DNA of 64,000 nucleotides from contig CM042685.1 of assembly GCA_023614405.1 (NCBI GenBank), positions 83,194,684-83,258,683 on the forward strand, given 5' to 3'. Below the pieces are notes generated by a model, which did no database searches, was not told the DNA's origin, and worked only from the letters and a program-made list of their open reading frames with translations. Each line of letters begins with the position of its first letter. Position 1 is the first letter of the stretch. The position numbers and the translations under genes are program-made. Source of the stretch: Avena insularis. Lineage: Eukaryota > Streptophyta > Magnoliopsida > Poales > Poaceae. This document shows positions 11,665 to 22,911 of the stretch, in pieces.

Positions 11665-13590
11665 GGCGCCTTCCGCCCGACTCATTGTCAGACTCCTGGA
11701 TCGGGTCCTCCTATGAGTAGCTTTTGGTGATCTCGAGGAGGTTTGGGATGTTGTCAAGTGTTCGGCAAACACTTGATCTTTGCCACCAAGGGTTAGTACC
11801 GACATGCGTTCTTGAAATAGTGGATGACCATGTCTAGGTGAATCCCTGCAATGTTTATCTATAGATCCTGCGAGCGCTGGACCTAGTGTCGGGCCGACTC
11901 GCTGGGACCCTAGAAGCATCGCTCCAGGTCTTAGATCGTGGTGGCACGTGAGTAGGAACCTTCAAAATGCTTGATGAAGGCCGCACGCATCTCCTCCCAC
12001 GTGTCGATGCTGTTCTCGGGGAGGTTGTTGATCTACTAGCGAGTTGCACCTTCCATCATTAGGGGTATGTAGAGAGTGTCCAGTAGCTAATTGTGGCCGG
12101 CAATACCCGTCGCCATGAGGTAGGTGTCGATCCATACTTCGGGATAAAGTGCGGGGTCGTACTTCTCCATGTCCTTTGGCCCTCGGAAGTTTGGAGGGTA
12201 ATTTTTGCCCTGGACCATTGGTCCAAAGCATGGTAGGCCGACCCGAATGAGGTCGCCACGGTTGGAGAGCGTGTGGTGGAGGTCGTAGGGTTGATGGGCT
12301 CTCCATGGTTGCGTGTTGATGATGTGGCCCCATGCATCAACGGGCTTGCCATTGGCGGCGATCGCGTTGTACTGCGGTCATGGATCATTGGTGGAGATGG
12401 CGGGGTTGGCGACCACCAGTTGTTGTGGCCATGGCTCTGGGGGAGGTATTTGGCGACCGTCCGCTCTCCTAGGCGGTTGGACGATGTTGCCTGCTTTTGG
12501 TGGATCGTGAATAGACATGCTCTCGGTCCGTGTTATGCTGCTCGACTGCTTTGGCAAGTAGGGCTTGGGCATATTTAATCTGGATTGCACCATCTCCGTA
12601 GGGTTCAGGTTCACAACCCCAGCTTGGCTCGCGATGCCATTGTCCATCGGAGTCGAGTATAGGGGGAGGCCATTGGTGTCGTACTCCCGCGTCGCGATTA
12701 TTACCCATGGTTATTCCGGAGTAGGCGCGCGATGGGGGGGTGGAGGAGGTCCATGCGTGGTCGACCCAGCCGGTGGGCGACTGCCTCCTGGTGGCGCGTT
12801 GCTGTAGATTTCATAGTCTACCACACGCGCGGGGTCATTCTTGTCGTTGAGGTTCAGGGCTTGGCCCTGCGTGGAGAGGTTGAGTCACCGCGTCACCCGG
12901 TGTTGGTGGTACGCCGCGAGATATAGCGCGGTTTCTTGCTCAAGGCGTAATTTTCCGTGCTTGGCCTTTTCTTTCTCCCTGGCCTCGTCCAGGGCCACGC
13001 GGTGCCGCTCGACCTTGTCGGTGGTCGCTGTTGGCAGGACAGGGGTGGTGAACGGATCCACCGGTGGTTCATTATTATTCGCCATGTTGATGGCGTGATG
13101 GACGGCGGGGTAGATCTCATTTGGAGATTCTGACCCCCAATCATAGTCGAGGAGCTTGAGGATCGATTCGTCCTCATAGTCCCCAGTGTTGGAGACCTTT
13201 GTGATGGATATGACCTTTGCAGCGAGTACGATGGGTCCCACCATAGGCGCCGGCGTCGCTGAATCGGCCTCTTCACAGAGGGCAGAGTTTCTCTCGTCCG
13301 AGACCTCCTCCTCCAAGTCGTACTTGGAAGCGAGGAGGGTGATCGATTGGATCCACACCTCCGAGAGTAGATCCGCCGGGACGATGGAGTCGGTGAAGCC
13401 GACAAAGAGGTTAATGGAGCCGATTGGTATCATGGCGGCGTGCATGACCGGTCGTGAGGCCGGCACGTAGCTACTCGGAAAGATCTGAAAGAATCTTCAG
13501 GTAGCGATCATGTGATCGGTAGCGAAGGGTTTGCGAATTGGAGTGTAGGGTCTCGCCGTAGATCTAAGGCTTGGCTCACCAATCCCCACG
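11665..13590 (-). pseudogene. Gag remnant of minus-strand gypsy element G2
   Basis: Read on the minus strand from about 13560 down, this is a plant gypsy gag. It has an acidic, Pro-rich N-terminal part whose longest open piece is 12885-13466 (193 codons). A retroelement-gag capsid block follows near 12250-11700, with recognisable pieces such as DLERCF, ESARH and YFKNACRY. Gag packages element RNA into cytoplasmic particles. Several stops and frame shifts break it. It begins about 20-130 bp downstream of a primer-binding-site-like sequence, as expected. The 3' side is cut at 11664/11665 by the insertion of G0; the remainder would lie left of G0, outside the window. No zinc knuckle is visible in the part present. 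Confidence 0.75.
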
Positions 13591-13601
13591 GTGGGCGCCA
13601 C
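13580..13601 (-). other. Primer-binding site of G2
   Basis: On the minus strand the sequence tggcgcccaccgtgggg follows directly after the LTR end. This is the position where a host tRNA primes minus-strand synthesis. It fixes the LTR at 13602..14102 as the 5' LTR of a leftward-reading element. Confidence 0.7.
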
Positions 13602-14102
13602 TATCATGGGAATGGCCATGACAGTTGCTACCAGGGGTAGAGATTGAGTTAAAGTAGGGCAAGAGCGAGTCTCCATCCTTGGATCGAGATTGAGGGCAAG
13701 ACACAGGTTTTACCCAGGTTCGGCCCCCGTAGAGATAAAGACCTACTTCCTACTTGATTGTATTAATGGCGAGTGAGATTACAAGGTGGGTGAAATCGGC
13801 GTGTGGGCAGTGAGATGCTAGGATGGGGTAGCTAATATCTAGTGAGTACAATGGGAAACCTAGGGAGGTTTATATAGGGGTTCCTAAATATGGTTTTACA
13901 AGATCTCAACAGAATCAGTAAGGGGTTTGGGAGTTTGACCTAATCCGACTGGCCCTAGCTACGGTCTTGGGTCTCTATGTCTAGTTGCCAGTCATCATTA
14001 GGACCTTTATTCCATTTGCCGTCTTTGCTGGCCCACTCGACATTGTCTTGGGCCAGTCGCTTCCTGCTCTGCGGATACCCCGATTGTCATATCGCCATCA
14101 CA
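13602..14102 (-). repeat. 5' LTR of gypsy element G2
   Basis: About 500 bp. On the minus strand it starts TGTGATGGCG at 14102 and ends ...CATGATA, so the expected terminal CA has decayed. A TATA-like box (ctatataaa) lies on the minus strand at about 13868-13880, placed to drive leftward transcription into the G2 gag. The partner LTR is outside the window. Confidence 0.7.
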
Positions 14103-14962
14103 TAGTGTCTAGGTTTCCTTTTTGTTGTTTGTTCTTTGTGTTCAAGTCATTCATCATCATGTCAGCAAGTTTTAATCTACTTTTCCCAAGTCCACATAGC
14201 GTAACTTTGTGTTCAACCTAGCTACAACCTATCTACATCATCTGTGAATAAGAACATACCCATGAGACTAGTTGCTTTGCTCTGATCAGGCTGCTCATTA
14301 GGGGTTTGAAGTGCAAAAATTCCGACCAGGCAGAACAAAATATCCGGCTTAAGTGACCCGGACTACCTGGCCACACCCGAAACTTCGTCCATAGAACACT
14401 GGATATCCGACCCAGTTTGTTCTGAATTGCTGCATCCATACTACATTGTGTCATATAGTTGGAAAATCAAAAAAGAAAAGAAAAGAGAAACAATATTTAA
14501 AAAAGAGAAAAGAGGTACAAGAGTGACAAAAGAGATATCAAAGTGTGCATTATTGGAGGCCTAGTGGTTAATAGCACTTGTAGATTGAGCGATCATGTGC
14601 CTGTGTTTTATTTTGAGCAATTACTAGCATCTCTCTTGTGCATTGCAATATTCCTATTCATAAATTTCTTTGCCACTTTTATCTCCACTGTGTGTGTCTC
14701 CTTGGGTGTATGTCACATGATCAACACTTAGATTGTCTTTGGTGTAATTAGGTATCCATACCTACAGCCCCACTACATACTACTTCTTTGTCATGTGATT
14801 ATTCTTGTCCCCTAGGTATTCGCTTCATCACATCCGTGCACGTGTTGTTTATCCAAGTTGGTAAGCTTTTCTATTCACGTTGGAATGGTAAGATTTGCTT
14901 TTCTTGAAGTTGTGAGTGAGCCACCAAAAGATTTTTTGATTTAGTGCACTAATCTACTAATC
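14103..14962 (+). other. 5' LTR end / leader region of gypsy element G1
   Basis: There is no gene here. The stretch lies between the G2 LTR and the G1 gag start, so it should hold the end of the G1 5' LTR and its leader. I could not find a clean primer-binding site. The segment around 14440-14500 (A/G-rich after a gttgg) is the most likely LTR/leader border. Short open frames here carry no domain. Confidence 0.4.
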
Positions 14963-15787
14963 ATGTCTACTAGTCATGTTAATGTCATGTAGAAAAAGGA
15001 TGATAATGCTACTATTATTTGGAGCGAGTATGAAGGATTGCGTGATCATCTTTAGGATATGATTACTACAACAGTTGATGACCTTGATAAACAAATCCAA
15101 GGTGTGCTTTTGAAGATGGATGAAAGTGACAAGACCATCAAGGCACTCTAGACACAAGTAACAGATGTTCAAACCAGTATCCAAGCTTTGACGCGGTCCA
15201 TGACAGCTTTGCATCTTGATATAGAGCAATGTCCACAACCTCATCATGATAGTGTTCGTGGTGACAATTCTGGTGTTCATGCTCCACCTGCTACTAATGC
15301 TTCTGGTCGTGGAGGTGGTTTTGCTGGTCATGGCCGTGGTTTTGTTCACCTAGGTTCCCAACATCTTCCAATCCAACCTCAGCAAGATGATAGTTTGGGT
15401 AAGCCAAAGTTCTCTATTCCCAGATTTGAGGGCTCTACTGATGTTGAAGAATATCTTACATGGGAGCTCAAGATTGAGAAATTGTGTCGTTTACATGACT
15501 ATACTGAAGATAGGAAGGTTAAGCTTGCTTCTTCAGATTTGATGGTTACGCTTTGAATTGGTGGGATGGTGTGTATCGCACACGATATGGATGGTAAGCC
15601 TATTCTCACTTCGAGAGCCATGAAGGAGGTGATGTGAGCTTGTTTTGTTCCACCCAACTATTTGCATTCACTATATGATAGGATAACACTTTTGAGACAA
15701 GGTGACATGACAGTTGATGCATATTATATGGAGATGGAGTTATTTCTACAGTTGGCAACGGTCCGTGAATCTATTGAGATGACCATG
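14963..15787 (+). pseudogene. G1 gag, N-terminal part
   Basis: An ATG at 14963 opens the gag. A coiled-coil-like N-terminus (DDLDKQIQGVLLKMDESDKTI) is followed by a Gly/Arg-rich linker (about 15290-15350, GRGGGFAGHGRG). The conserved capsid block follows (PKFSIPRFEGSTDVEEYLTW, about 15400-15475, then a decayed YLHSLYDR and LRQGDMTVDAYY at about 15659-15725). Stops occur early (TAG after the ninth codon, others at about 15056, 15149 and 15554) and the frame shifts after 15556, so it is not functional. The 3' side is interrupted at 15787 by insertion of the LARD-like element; the missing gag half is at 55503. Confidence 0.85.
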
Positions 15788-18514
15788 TGTAACACCCTAG
15801 GATCGTCGCTATGCAAATTTTAGAGATTCAAGCCAAACCTGCATAGAAACGATTCAAAGGTGCCCACCAGACACTTTCATGCGGGTGGAAAACAAAGTAA
15901 TACCATTACACATTAGTCCATCATGGAACCCACAGAACATATATTGATACAACACGACTCCATGAGTCAAGAATACAGATATACAGTACAAAGATCCAAA
16001 TCACCTTGAAAACGATACAATATCCGAGTACGCACAAGATGAAAATTAGGATAAGAGCCCTGAAGAATAACCAATGGCGTCCATAACCCTGCCCAGGACA
16101 ATCCGAAAGGGTAACCTTGCTAACGATGTCAATCTCAGTCCTGCTAAGACAAAAGGGGTGCCGACAAAGGCCAAAGGAAAAATAGAGCAGTCAGTACCGA
16201 GGCCAGTACACTACGAGACTTAGAATTCGGCGACTCTCGCCTACATAGGTATGGTGGACTGAAGCGGCAGTGCAACATGCACTAAAAAATCTATAGAGAC
16301 TCGATACAACTGTCATCTATCATAGAGAGATAAGAAAGACCTATTCGGATCCAACCTGATACTAACACCAATCATACCCATCCTGGTATTTCCCCCTCGA
16401 TACCAAATGAGGAAGTCATGCCAAGGAAACTCACACGGTTGGCAATTTTATTCATTGTTTTCATGGTGGTTATCCAACTTACTAGTCATATCAGATACAA
16501 ATCAAATTATAGAAGTAAAATTTAGTTATACTTGTCTATGATCGAGATACTGTGCTCCAAGTCGTCCATAACCGTAGACACGGCTTTTCGAAAATATTTA
16601 ACCCTGCAGGGGTGCACCAAATTTTCCACATGCACTTCAACCCTTTTTCTTTCGGTTTTTCTTTCTGTTTTGTTTCCAATTAGGGAAAAACAGGGGTTTT
16701 CTTTCTCTGTGGGGATTTGGGGCTTTCATTTGAGTTTTCCTTTGCCCTGTTAGGGTTTATTCTTCTTCTAGATGTCTCCATAGGTTACCCATCTAGATCG
16801 AGAGGGACGGCGCGGCCATGTGGGCGGCACACTATAATTTTTGGGATCTAGGGTTTGTCTATTTTCTTTGATTTCTTTCTACCAAAAAAAACTATAGAGC
16901 TAAAGCATTCTCTGATACCATTGTTAGATCTGAGAGGTTTCGGTAGATGCCATAGTACTAGGGTTTTGCTATTTACAAAGAGAGAGAGAGAGAGTGAGAG
17001 GAGTACCTTCTCCGGTGGACAAAGTCGATGATCCCTTGGACATCTTGGTCGACGGCGAGAGCGTGGCTATAGGGCCTAATAGATGGCGGCGGTGGTGCTT
17101 CCCGTCGAGCGTCGGCTAACCCTAGATCGGTTGGGAGTGTCGGTGGGGTTGGCGGCGCACGGGTGAACCTCGTACCGTGTGCAGCCGGCCCCCACCTCTT
17201 TATATAGCAATGTCGACACGGGCCCACCAACCATAAGAAGGTTGGGCGCCCCCGATCAGGGCGCAATCACAAGGGGCCGATCGGGCTGTTGGGTCCCGAT
17301 CGAGATATCAACCTAACAGACATGACCAAGGCATATATGTACTGGAAGTCACCAACAATGGAGACGGATGGGGTAACTGGATGTGAGAGGAAGGCAGATG
17401 GGCGGGGAGCTCACCGGGAAGGCATCGACATGCTCAGGGAAGCTGGAGGAAGAGTGGGGAGACGAATTTCGGGCGTGATCGGGCTCGGCATCAGTGAAGA
17501 AGATCCCAATTCCCAGCGATCCAAGAATCTTCGGACCATTATCTTCTGCAGAGAGGTAGGTGACAGCGTCTTGGTTTTGTTCCCGAGCTCTGTTCGAGAT
17601 GATGAAGTACATGGCGATGACTAGATCGACATACCGCAGCAGCGAACACAGTAGTGGCTTTTCTCCTCTCTGTGAGGCGGGAGAAAATGAGGGAGGAGAG
17701 GGGGTCTGGCGGCACGAGGGAGGGAGAATACTAGGGTTCGAGGGGCTTCTCCTTGGTGGGTTTATAGAGGAGGGGTGGTGACACGGATGACGGTGGGCAA
17801 TGGCCACCTGCTCCTTCCGTCATCGCTACAGAGAGAGGCATGATGACGAAAGAAGACAAACAGGAATGGAGGTGTTCCTCCGTGGAAGCGGTATATGCCG
17901 GGGAGAATAAGAACTGGGCCATCCCATAGATAGGAGAGGGATACTGCGGCTACTCGCGGTTGGTTGGGCTTCCAGGTAGGTTTCTCCTCTTATTTATTTG
18001 TTTCTTGTTTTCCTTTATTTTATTTGTTTTGTTCAATTTTTATACAATTTTAAACCAGCAAAAGGAATTTGAATATTTTGAATCTTTGCAATAGCCTTTG
18101 AAGACAGGATTGAGACACAAGAAGGACAAGAGGGAAGAGCAAAGATATGGGAGATGCCCACATGCATACATGTTCATTTTGGGCATTTACAAGAATAAAA
18201 TATTAGGGTTTTTGGAAAATAGAAAACAAAACATATTTGAAATTACTGGTCCCTAACAAAAGGAACTCTTTTGTAGAAAACCAAAACTAGAGATAAGTAA
18301 AACAGGGAGAGAAGATTTAGTGATACCAAACAATAAGAAAACAAGATATAATTGGATAAGAACAAATGCAAAGCAATCCAAACAACAATGCAACAATTTT
18401 AATTTGATGCTCAAATGCAATGTGGCAAGATGATATGAGCATGATATCATGATGATGCACAAAATTGAAAACAACAAGCAATTTTCTAGTAGTGGTTTTT
18501 CCTGGGGTGCTACA
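15788..18514 (-). repeat. Left (3') LTR of the LARD-like element, with internal deletion
   Basis: Bases 15788-16643 match 19372-20220 of the right LTR. Near 16645 the sequence jumps into copia C2 leader (matching 49022 onward), then C2 5' LTR (16922..17318). It then returns to LARD LTR sequence at 17319, matching 49703 onward, and ends at 18514 like the right LTR at 55502. About 2.07 kb of LTR (equivalent of 20223..22293) and nearly all of C2 are missing. A short T/C-rich overlap at the junction suggests illegitimate recombination. Confidence 0.75.
16645..17318 (-). mobile_element. Remnant of copia C2: leader and 5' LTR only
   Basis: 16645..16921 matches the C2 leader at 49022..49296. It ends in a primer-binding site (ctctgatacca on the plus strand, i.e. 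tggtatcagag on the minus strand). 16922..17318 (397 bp) is a C2-type LTR, TGTTAGATC...CCTAACA, with a TATA box on the minus strand at about 17197-17208. It is followed by gacat, one change from the gacac target duplication of the full C2. By eye it differs from each of the two LTRs of the full C2 by roughly 8-10 %. Confidence 0.8.
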
Positions 18515-19371
18515 ATTCGACACCACTAACAATGGATATCGCCCTCGAGATTCGCCTCATGGTACGGGGAAGAAGGCCGACGATTAGAATATTCTCGCTT
18601 CATCTAGATCCTCGCGACACCACTAACAATGGTTATTTCTCCATCTTGAAATTGGCGACACCGCCAACAAGGACCGCTGCTCACGTTCGTTGAGACAAAA
18701 CTCCAAAGAAAACAAAGACGAAGTCGAGGTCTTGAAAGATAAGGCCACCTCTAACTTTGACAGAAGGAGGGAAAAAGATGCCTTCTAATCCAATTCGATG
18801 TGCAAGAGCGAATAGAATGAGTAGTCGGCATGGGGGCCAATCCATCACGCACCCAAACTATTACTCCACGCATGAAGTAGAAAATCATGCACCCCATTCT
18901 CAGAATTCAGATTGAAGGTCTTCACAAACAACGTTTGGAAACAAAGGAATGATGCAAACTCTTTATCAGATCTAACGTAGAGGATGATGTCGCGTCGGAA
19001 AACACCAAAATATACAAAAAAAATTAGTGAATTTTTGGTCCACTGAAAGGTACATCAGAGGAAAAATCCACATATAGCATGAAGGCCGGATGTGAAAGCA
19101 CCGTTACAATAGGACGAAAGCGGAACCCTGAAGGTACGATGGAAACCCAAGCACGAGAATTTCTGGACTCGAAGAAAATATAAGAGAGTAGATTCAAAAC
19201 ACGTAGAGGTAAGAGGAGAATATCAGAGGGGTAAGGAGTAAAATCAGACCTATTCAGATCTATCCAACCGATTTTCCAAAATAGTTTTGACACTCTACAT
19301 CGGCCGTTAGCTAGGTTATCCTACAGGCTGGACCAGTGGGGTATCGTAACTACTGAGCTTTGATACCACTT
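18515..19371 (-). other. Non-coding interior of the LARD-like element
   Basis: Only 857 bp separate the two LTRs. No gag or pol motif is visible on either strand. A 17-bp word, gacaccactaacaatgg, occurs at 18519 and 18616, with a degenerate third copy near 18655. A pyrimidine-rich tract next to the left LTR, which would be the polypurine tract, is not obvious. The interior is shorter than expected for LARDs, so it may itself be deleted. Confidence 0.6.
19355..19370 (-). other. Primer-binding site of the LARD-like element
   Basis: The plus strand reads gagctttgataccac immediately before the right LTR. On the minus strand this is tggtatcaaagctc, close to the initiator-Met tRNA site tggtatcagagc used by many plant LTR elements. 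It defines the right LTR as the 5' LTR. Confidence 0.75.
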
Positions 19372-22293
19372 TGTAACACCCTCGGATCGGTCCTATGCAA
19401 ATTTTAGCAATTTATGCCAAACTCACATAGGAACAATTCAAAGGTGCCCACCAGGCACTTCCGTGCGGGTGGAAAACAAAGTAATACCATTACACATTAG
19501 TCCACGATGGAACCCACAGAACTTATATTGATACAACATGACTCCATGAGTCAAGAATATAGATATAAAGTACAAAGATCCAAATCACCTTGAAAACGAT
19601 ACAATATGCGAGTACGAACAAGATGTAAATTACGCTAAGAGCCCTGAAGAATAACCAATAGTGTCCATAACCCTGCCCATGCCAAACCGGAAGGGTAACC
19701 CTGCTAACGACATCGATCTCAAACCTGCTACAACAAAAGGGGTGCCGACAAAGGGCAAAGGAAAAATAGAGTGGTCAGTACTAAGGCCAGTACACGACGA
19801 GACAAAGAATCCGACGGTTCTCGCCTACATAGGTATGGTGGGCTAAAGCGGCAGCGCAACATGTACTAAACAATCTATAGATACAACTGTCGGCTATCAG
19901 AGAGAGATAAGAAAGACCTATTCGGATCTAACCTGATACTAACACCAATCATTACCATCCTGGTATTTCCCCCTCGATACCAAACGAGGAAGTCATGCCG
20001 AGGAAACTCAGACGGTTGGAAATTTTATTTATTCTTTTTATGGTGGTTATCCAACTTGCTAGTCATATCAGATACAAGTCAAATTATAGGAGTAAACTTT
20101 AGTTATACTTGTCTATGATCAAGATACTTTGCTCAAATTCATCCATAACCGCGGACACGGCTTTTCGAAAAGATTTAATCCTGCAGGAGTGCACCAAAGT
20201 TTCCACACGCACTTCGACCCTTGTTGCTAGATAAATTAACATACTTCCATTGGTATGTCGGTGGGGCTTAGGACACGACGCTTTCCCATACCTAAAGCAA
20301 GCACATGGGGGCCACCCCACTAAGCTACCCGTAACAAAGTCGGCCGGGCTCCGAAGATGGACCCAGAGGTTGCGAGATTGGCCAAGAGATCAGGGGCCAT
20401 ATGTATAATCCTTAACATAATGACCCACGTACTAAACAATACAGTAGTGAACGCTCATCGAGCAACAGATAATAAACATGGTATACATGGCATTAAAACC
20501 CCAAACTAGTTTGTGGCTCCTAGTACAATACTTTGAAATCAGGTACTAAGCCGATAGGGGTGCCCACACATCCCACATGTGGTTAGCGCTCTCAGTCTCA
20601 CAACAGGTGTCAAGAACTCGGGTCCTAGGTGGACACAAGTGGGCGGTTAACAATCAAATCTTAACTATTATCCACTTGTGCCAATTTATTAATTATATCC
20701 ATTTTAATATTTAATTAACCAGCTATAATTAAAACCACGATCATATCCACCTTTATAAATATGTCAACCCCCAACATCAGTGGAACATCAACAACGCGAA
20801 GGAGCACCTGAGCAAGTGACTACGACTCGCAAAGCCAACTGTCTACCCAAACAACATGCAATAGGAGGTGTCCAAGGCAATATAAAGGTTGCGGGGATAT
20901 GTAAAGGGGTACGGAATCTAAAGCATCGCAACACAGGTAGCAATAGATCAATAGGAGGAAGTAAACAATAAAAATGTACAATAGGTAGAAAGGAGAAGAA
21001 TGCTCGCCTGGGAAACATTGCCGAAGGTACAACCGAAGAACTTGTTGAACCTCACCACATCTCATCGTCCTATCCGGGAAGAAGCAAGACACTAAAAGGA
21101 ACAAGCGATGCACCATTACAACTAATACGAAAGAAACGGCATGATCATGCTATGATGCATGTCATGGAAATTTAATGATGCAAACCATGTTTAAAAGATG
21201 TAATTGGCATAGCACATTGATGGTACAACATTAGTGAGGCATTATTAATAAGGAATGATTATTTTTCAATTTTATTCATCATGTTTTCCTTGCATAAAGA
21301 GTTCTGAATATTTAATATTTATATAATGCATGCTTCAATTGATATCATGGAATGCATAGTTAGAAAGGGCTCATCGCTCTGATCGGTTTAGACATATTAT
21401 TTGTCACATTATGATTTACAGAATTAAAATTACAAATTTATTAAGAATTTTCTATTTAATAGCATTACAACAATTTCGAAATTTTTACTTTCACGAAAAT
21501 TATTTTGGATGTCATATTGTTTATCCTTGCATTTTTCTGATCACAAAACATTTATAATATGTTTCATTTTGATAACCCAACTAAAAGATATGATTTTATT
21601 ACTTTACCACATATTAAAAATCATTTCTGGAATTCATAAAGAGTTTTTCACTTTTGGTACAGAACTGGAACTAGCCACGGTCAATGACACGCAGGCCACA
21701 GGTGCTTACTGGGCATAAGGCTGGGGCGCGGGTTGAAACAGAAAAGCTCCAGGGGGCATGCAGTGAAATCGGCAAGAACCGATCGGAGGTATCTGAAAAA
21801 TCTGAATTTGGACAACGTCAAAACAGTTAGGTGGCCCGATTTTTGGAGGAAACTTCTAAGAGATTTGCTGCGCCGTTTTGGTTGAAATTTGAAGCTAGCT
21901 GTAGATGATACATAGGAGAAGCGCTATCCACGAAGAAATATGTCGGTTGACCACTGTGTAGGCTGGAATATCGCGATGAACAGAGGTAGATCTCACGTGC
22001 ACATAACTAAAGATCCGCGTGCAGTTTGACAGAGAGATCGGGACGACTTTAGGAGATGATTTCGGGAGGTAAGAGGGTTTCGTGCGCGCATTAACGGATG
22101 AACTGGACTGCAGTTTTGGTCGAGCCGGCGACAGAGACCAAACAAGAGCGGCACAGCATGTACATGCGCGTGCGGAAGTGATGTAGGCGATGCGAGTGGC
22201 GTGCGCGTGCATGCATCGAGTGTGTGAGGAGCAAGCAAAGGAGGCACCTACAGGAGAGGCGGCACATGAATATCTGTTCTCAAGTCAGGACAC

Positions 22294-22377
22294 TGTTAGA
22301 TCTGACAGGTTTCGATAGATGCCATAGTACTAGGATTTTGCCTTTTACACACACACAAAGAGAGAGAGAGTGAGTGA

Positions 22378-22412
<35 letters not shown>

Positions 22413-22731
22413 GAGTACCTTCTCCGGTGGATGAAGTCGATGACCCGTTGGCCATCTTGGTCGACGGCGAGAGCGTGGCCATATGGCCTAAGTGGTGGCA
22501 GTGGTGGCGCTTCCCGTCGAGTATCCGCTAACCCTAGATCGATAGGGAGTGTCGGTGGGGTTGGCGGCGCACGGGTGAACCTCGTACAGTGTGCAACCAG
22601 CCCCCCACCTCTTTATATAGCGATGTCGACAGGGGCCCACCAACCATAAGAAGGTTGGGCTCCCCCGATCAGGGCGCAATCACAAGGGGCCGATCAGGAC
22701 GTTGGGCCCCAATCGAGAGATCAACCTAACA
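22294..22731 (-). repeat. 3' LTR of copia C2
   Basis: 438 bp, TGTTAGATC...CAACCTAACA, with a minus-strand TATA box (gctatataaagag) at about 22609-22621. It is longer than the 5' LTR (406 bp) because of a compound microsatellite near its left end. Most of it from 22588 onward is repeated at 39390. Confidence 0.85.
22347..22413. repeat. Compound microsatellite in the C2 3' LTR
   Basis: Consecutive runs of (ac)n, (ag)n, (tg)n and (ga)n. The other two C2 LTR copies (16922 and 49297) have only a short (ga)n at this place, so the expansion is private to this LTR. Confidence 0.9.
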
Positions 22732-22748
22732 GTCTCCCCCTTGATCTC
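22732..22748 (-). other. Polypurine tract of C2
   Basis: The plus strand reads gtctcccccttgat directly after the LTR; on the minus strand this is an A/G-rich tract ending at the 3' LTR. A second copy follows the duplicated LTR piece at about 39532. The stretch 22749-22911 is the 3' untranslated end of C2. Confidence 0.75.
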
Positions 22749-22911
22749 AACTTTACTTTAAACTTTATACTTTACTCATTTCATCACTATTCGGGATATA
22801 GAGCATGTTTCATCGTCACAGCTCAATTGCCGATAGAATCAGACAACTATAATATACCTCTTGTTTTGAAACAAGAAACTCTTTACCTTTGGGCCACTTA
22901 TGATCCAGGAA

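Noticed and set aside
12885..13466. 193-codon minus-strand ORF as a host gene
   Set aside because: Its position next to a gypsy primer-binding site and LTR, and the gag-like continuation, make it the start of the G2 gag.
15188..15556. Glycine-rich protein (RGGGF repeats) as an RNA-binding host gene
   Set aside because: It is the linker of the G1 gag, followed in frame by the conserved capsid block and continued at 55503.
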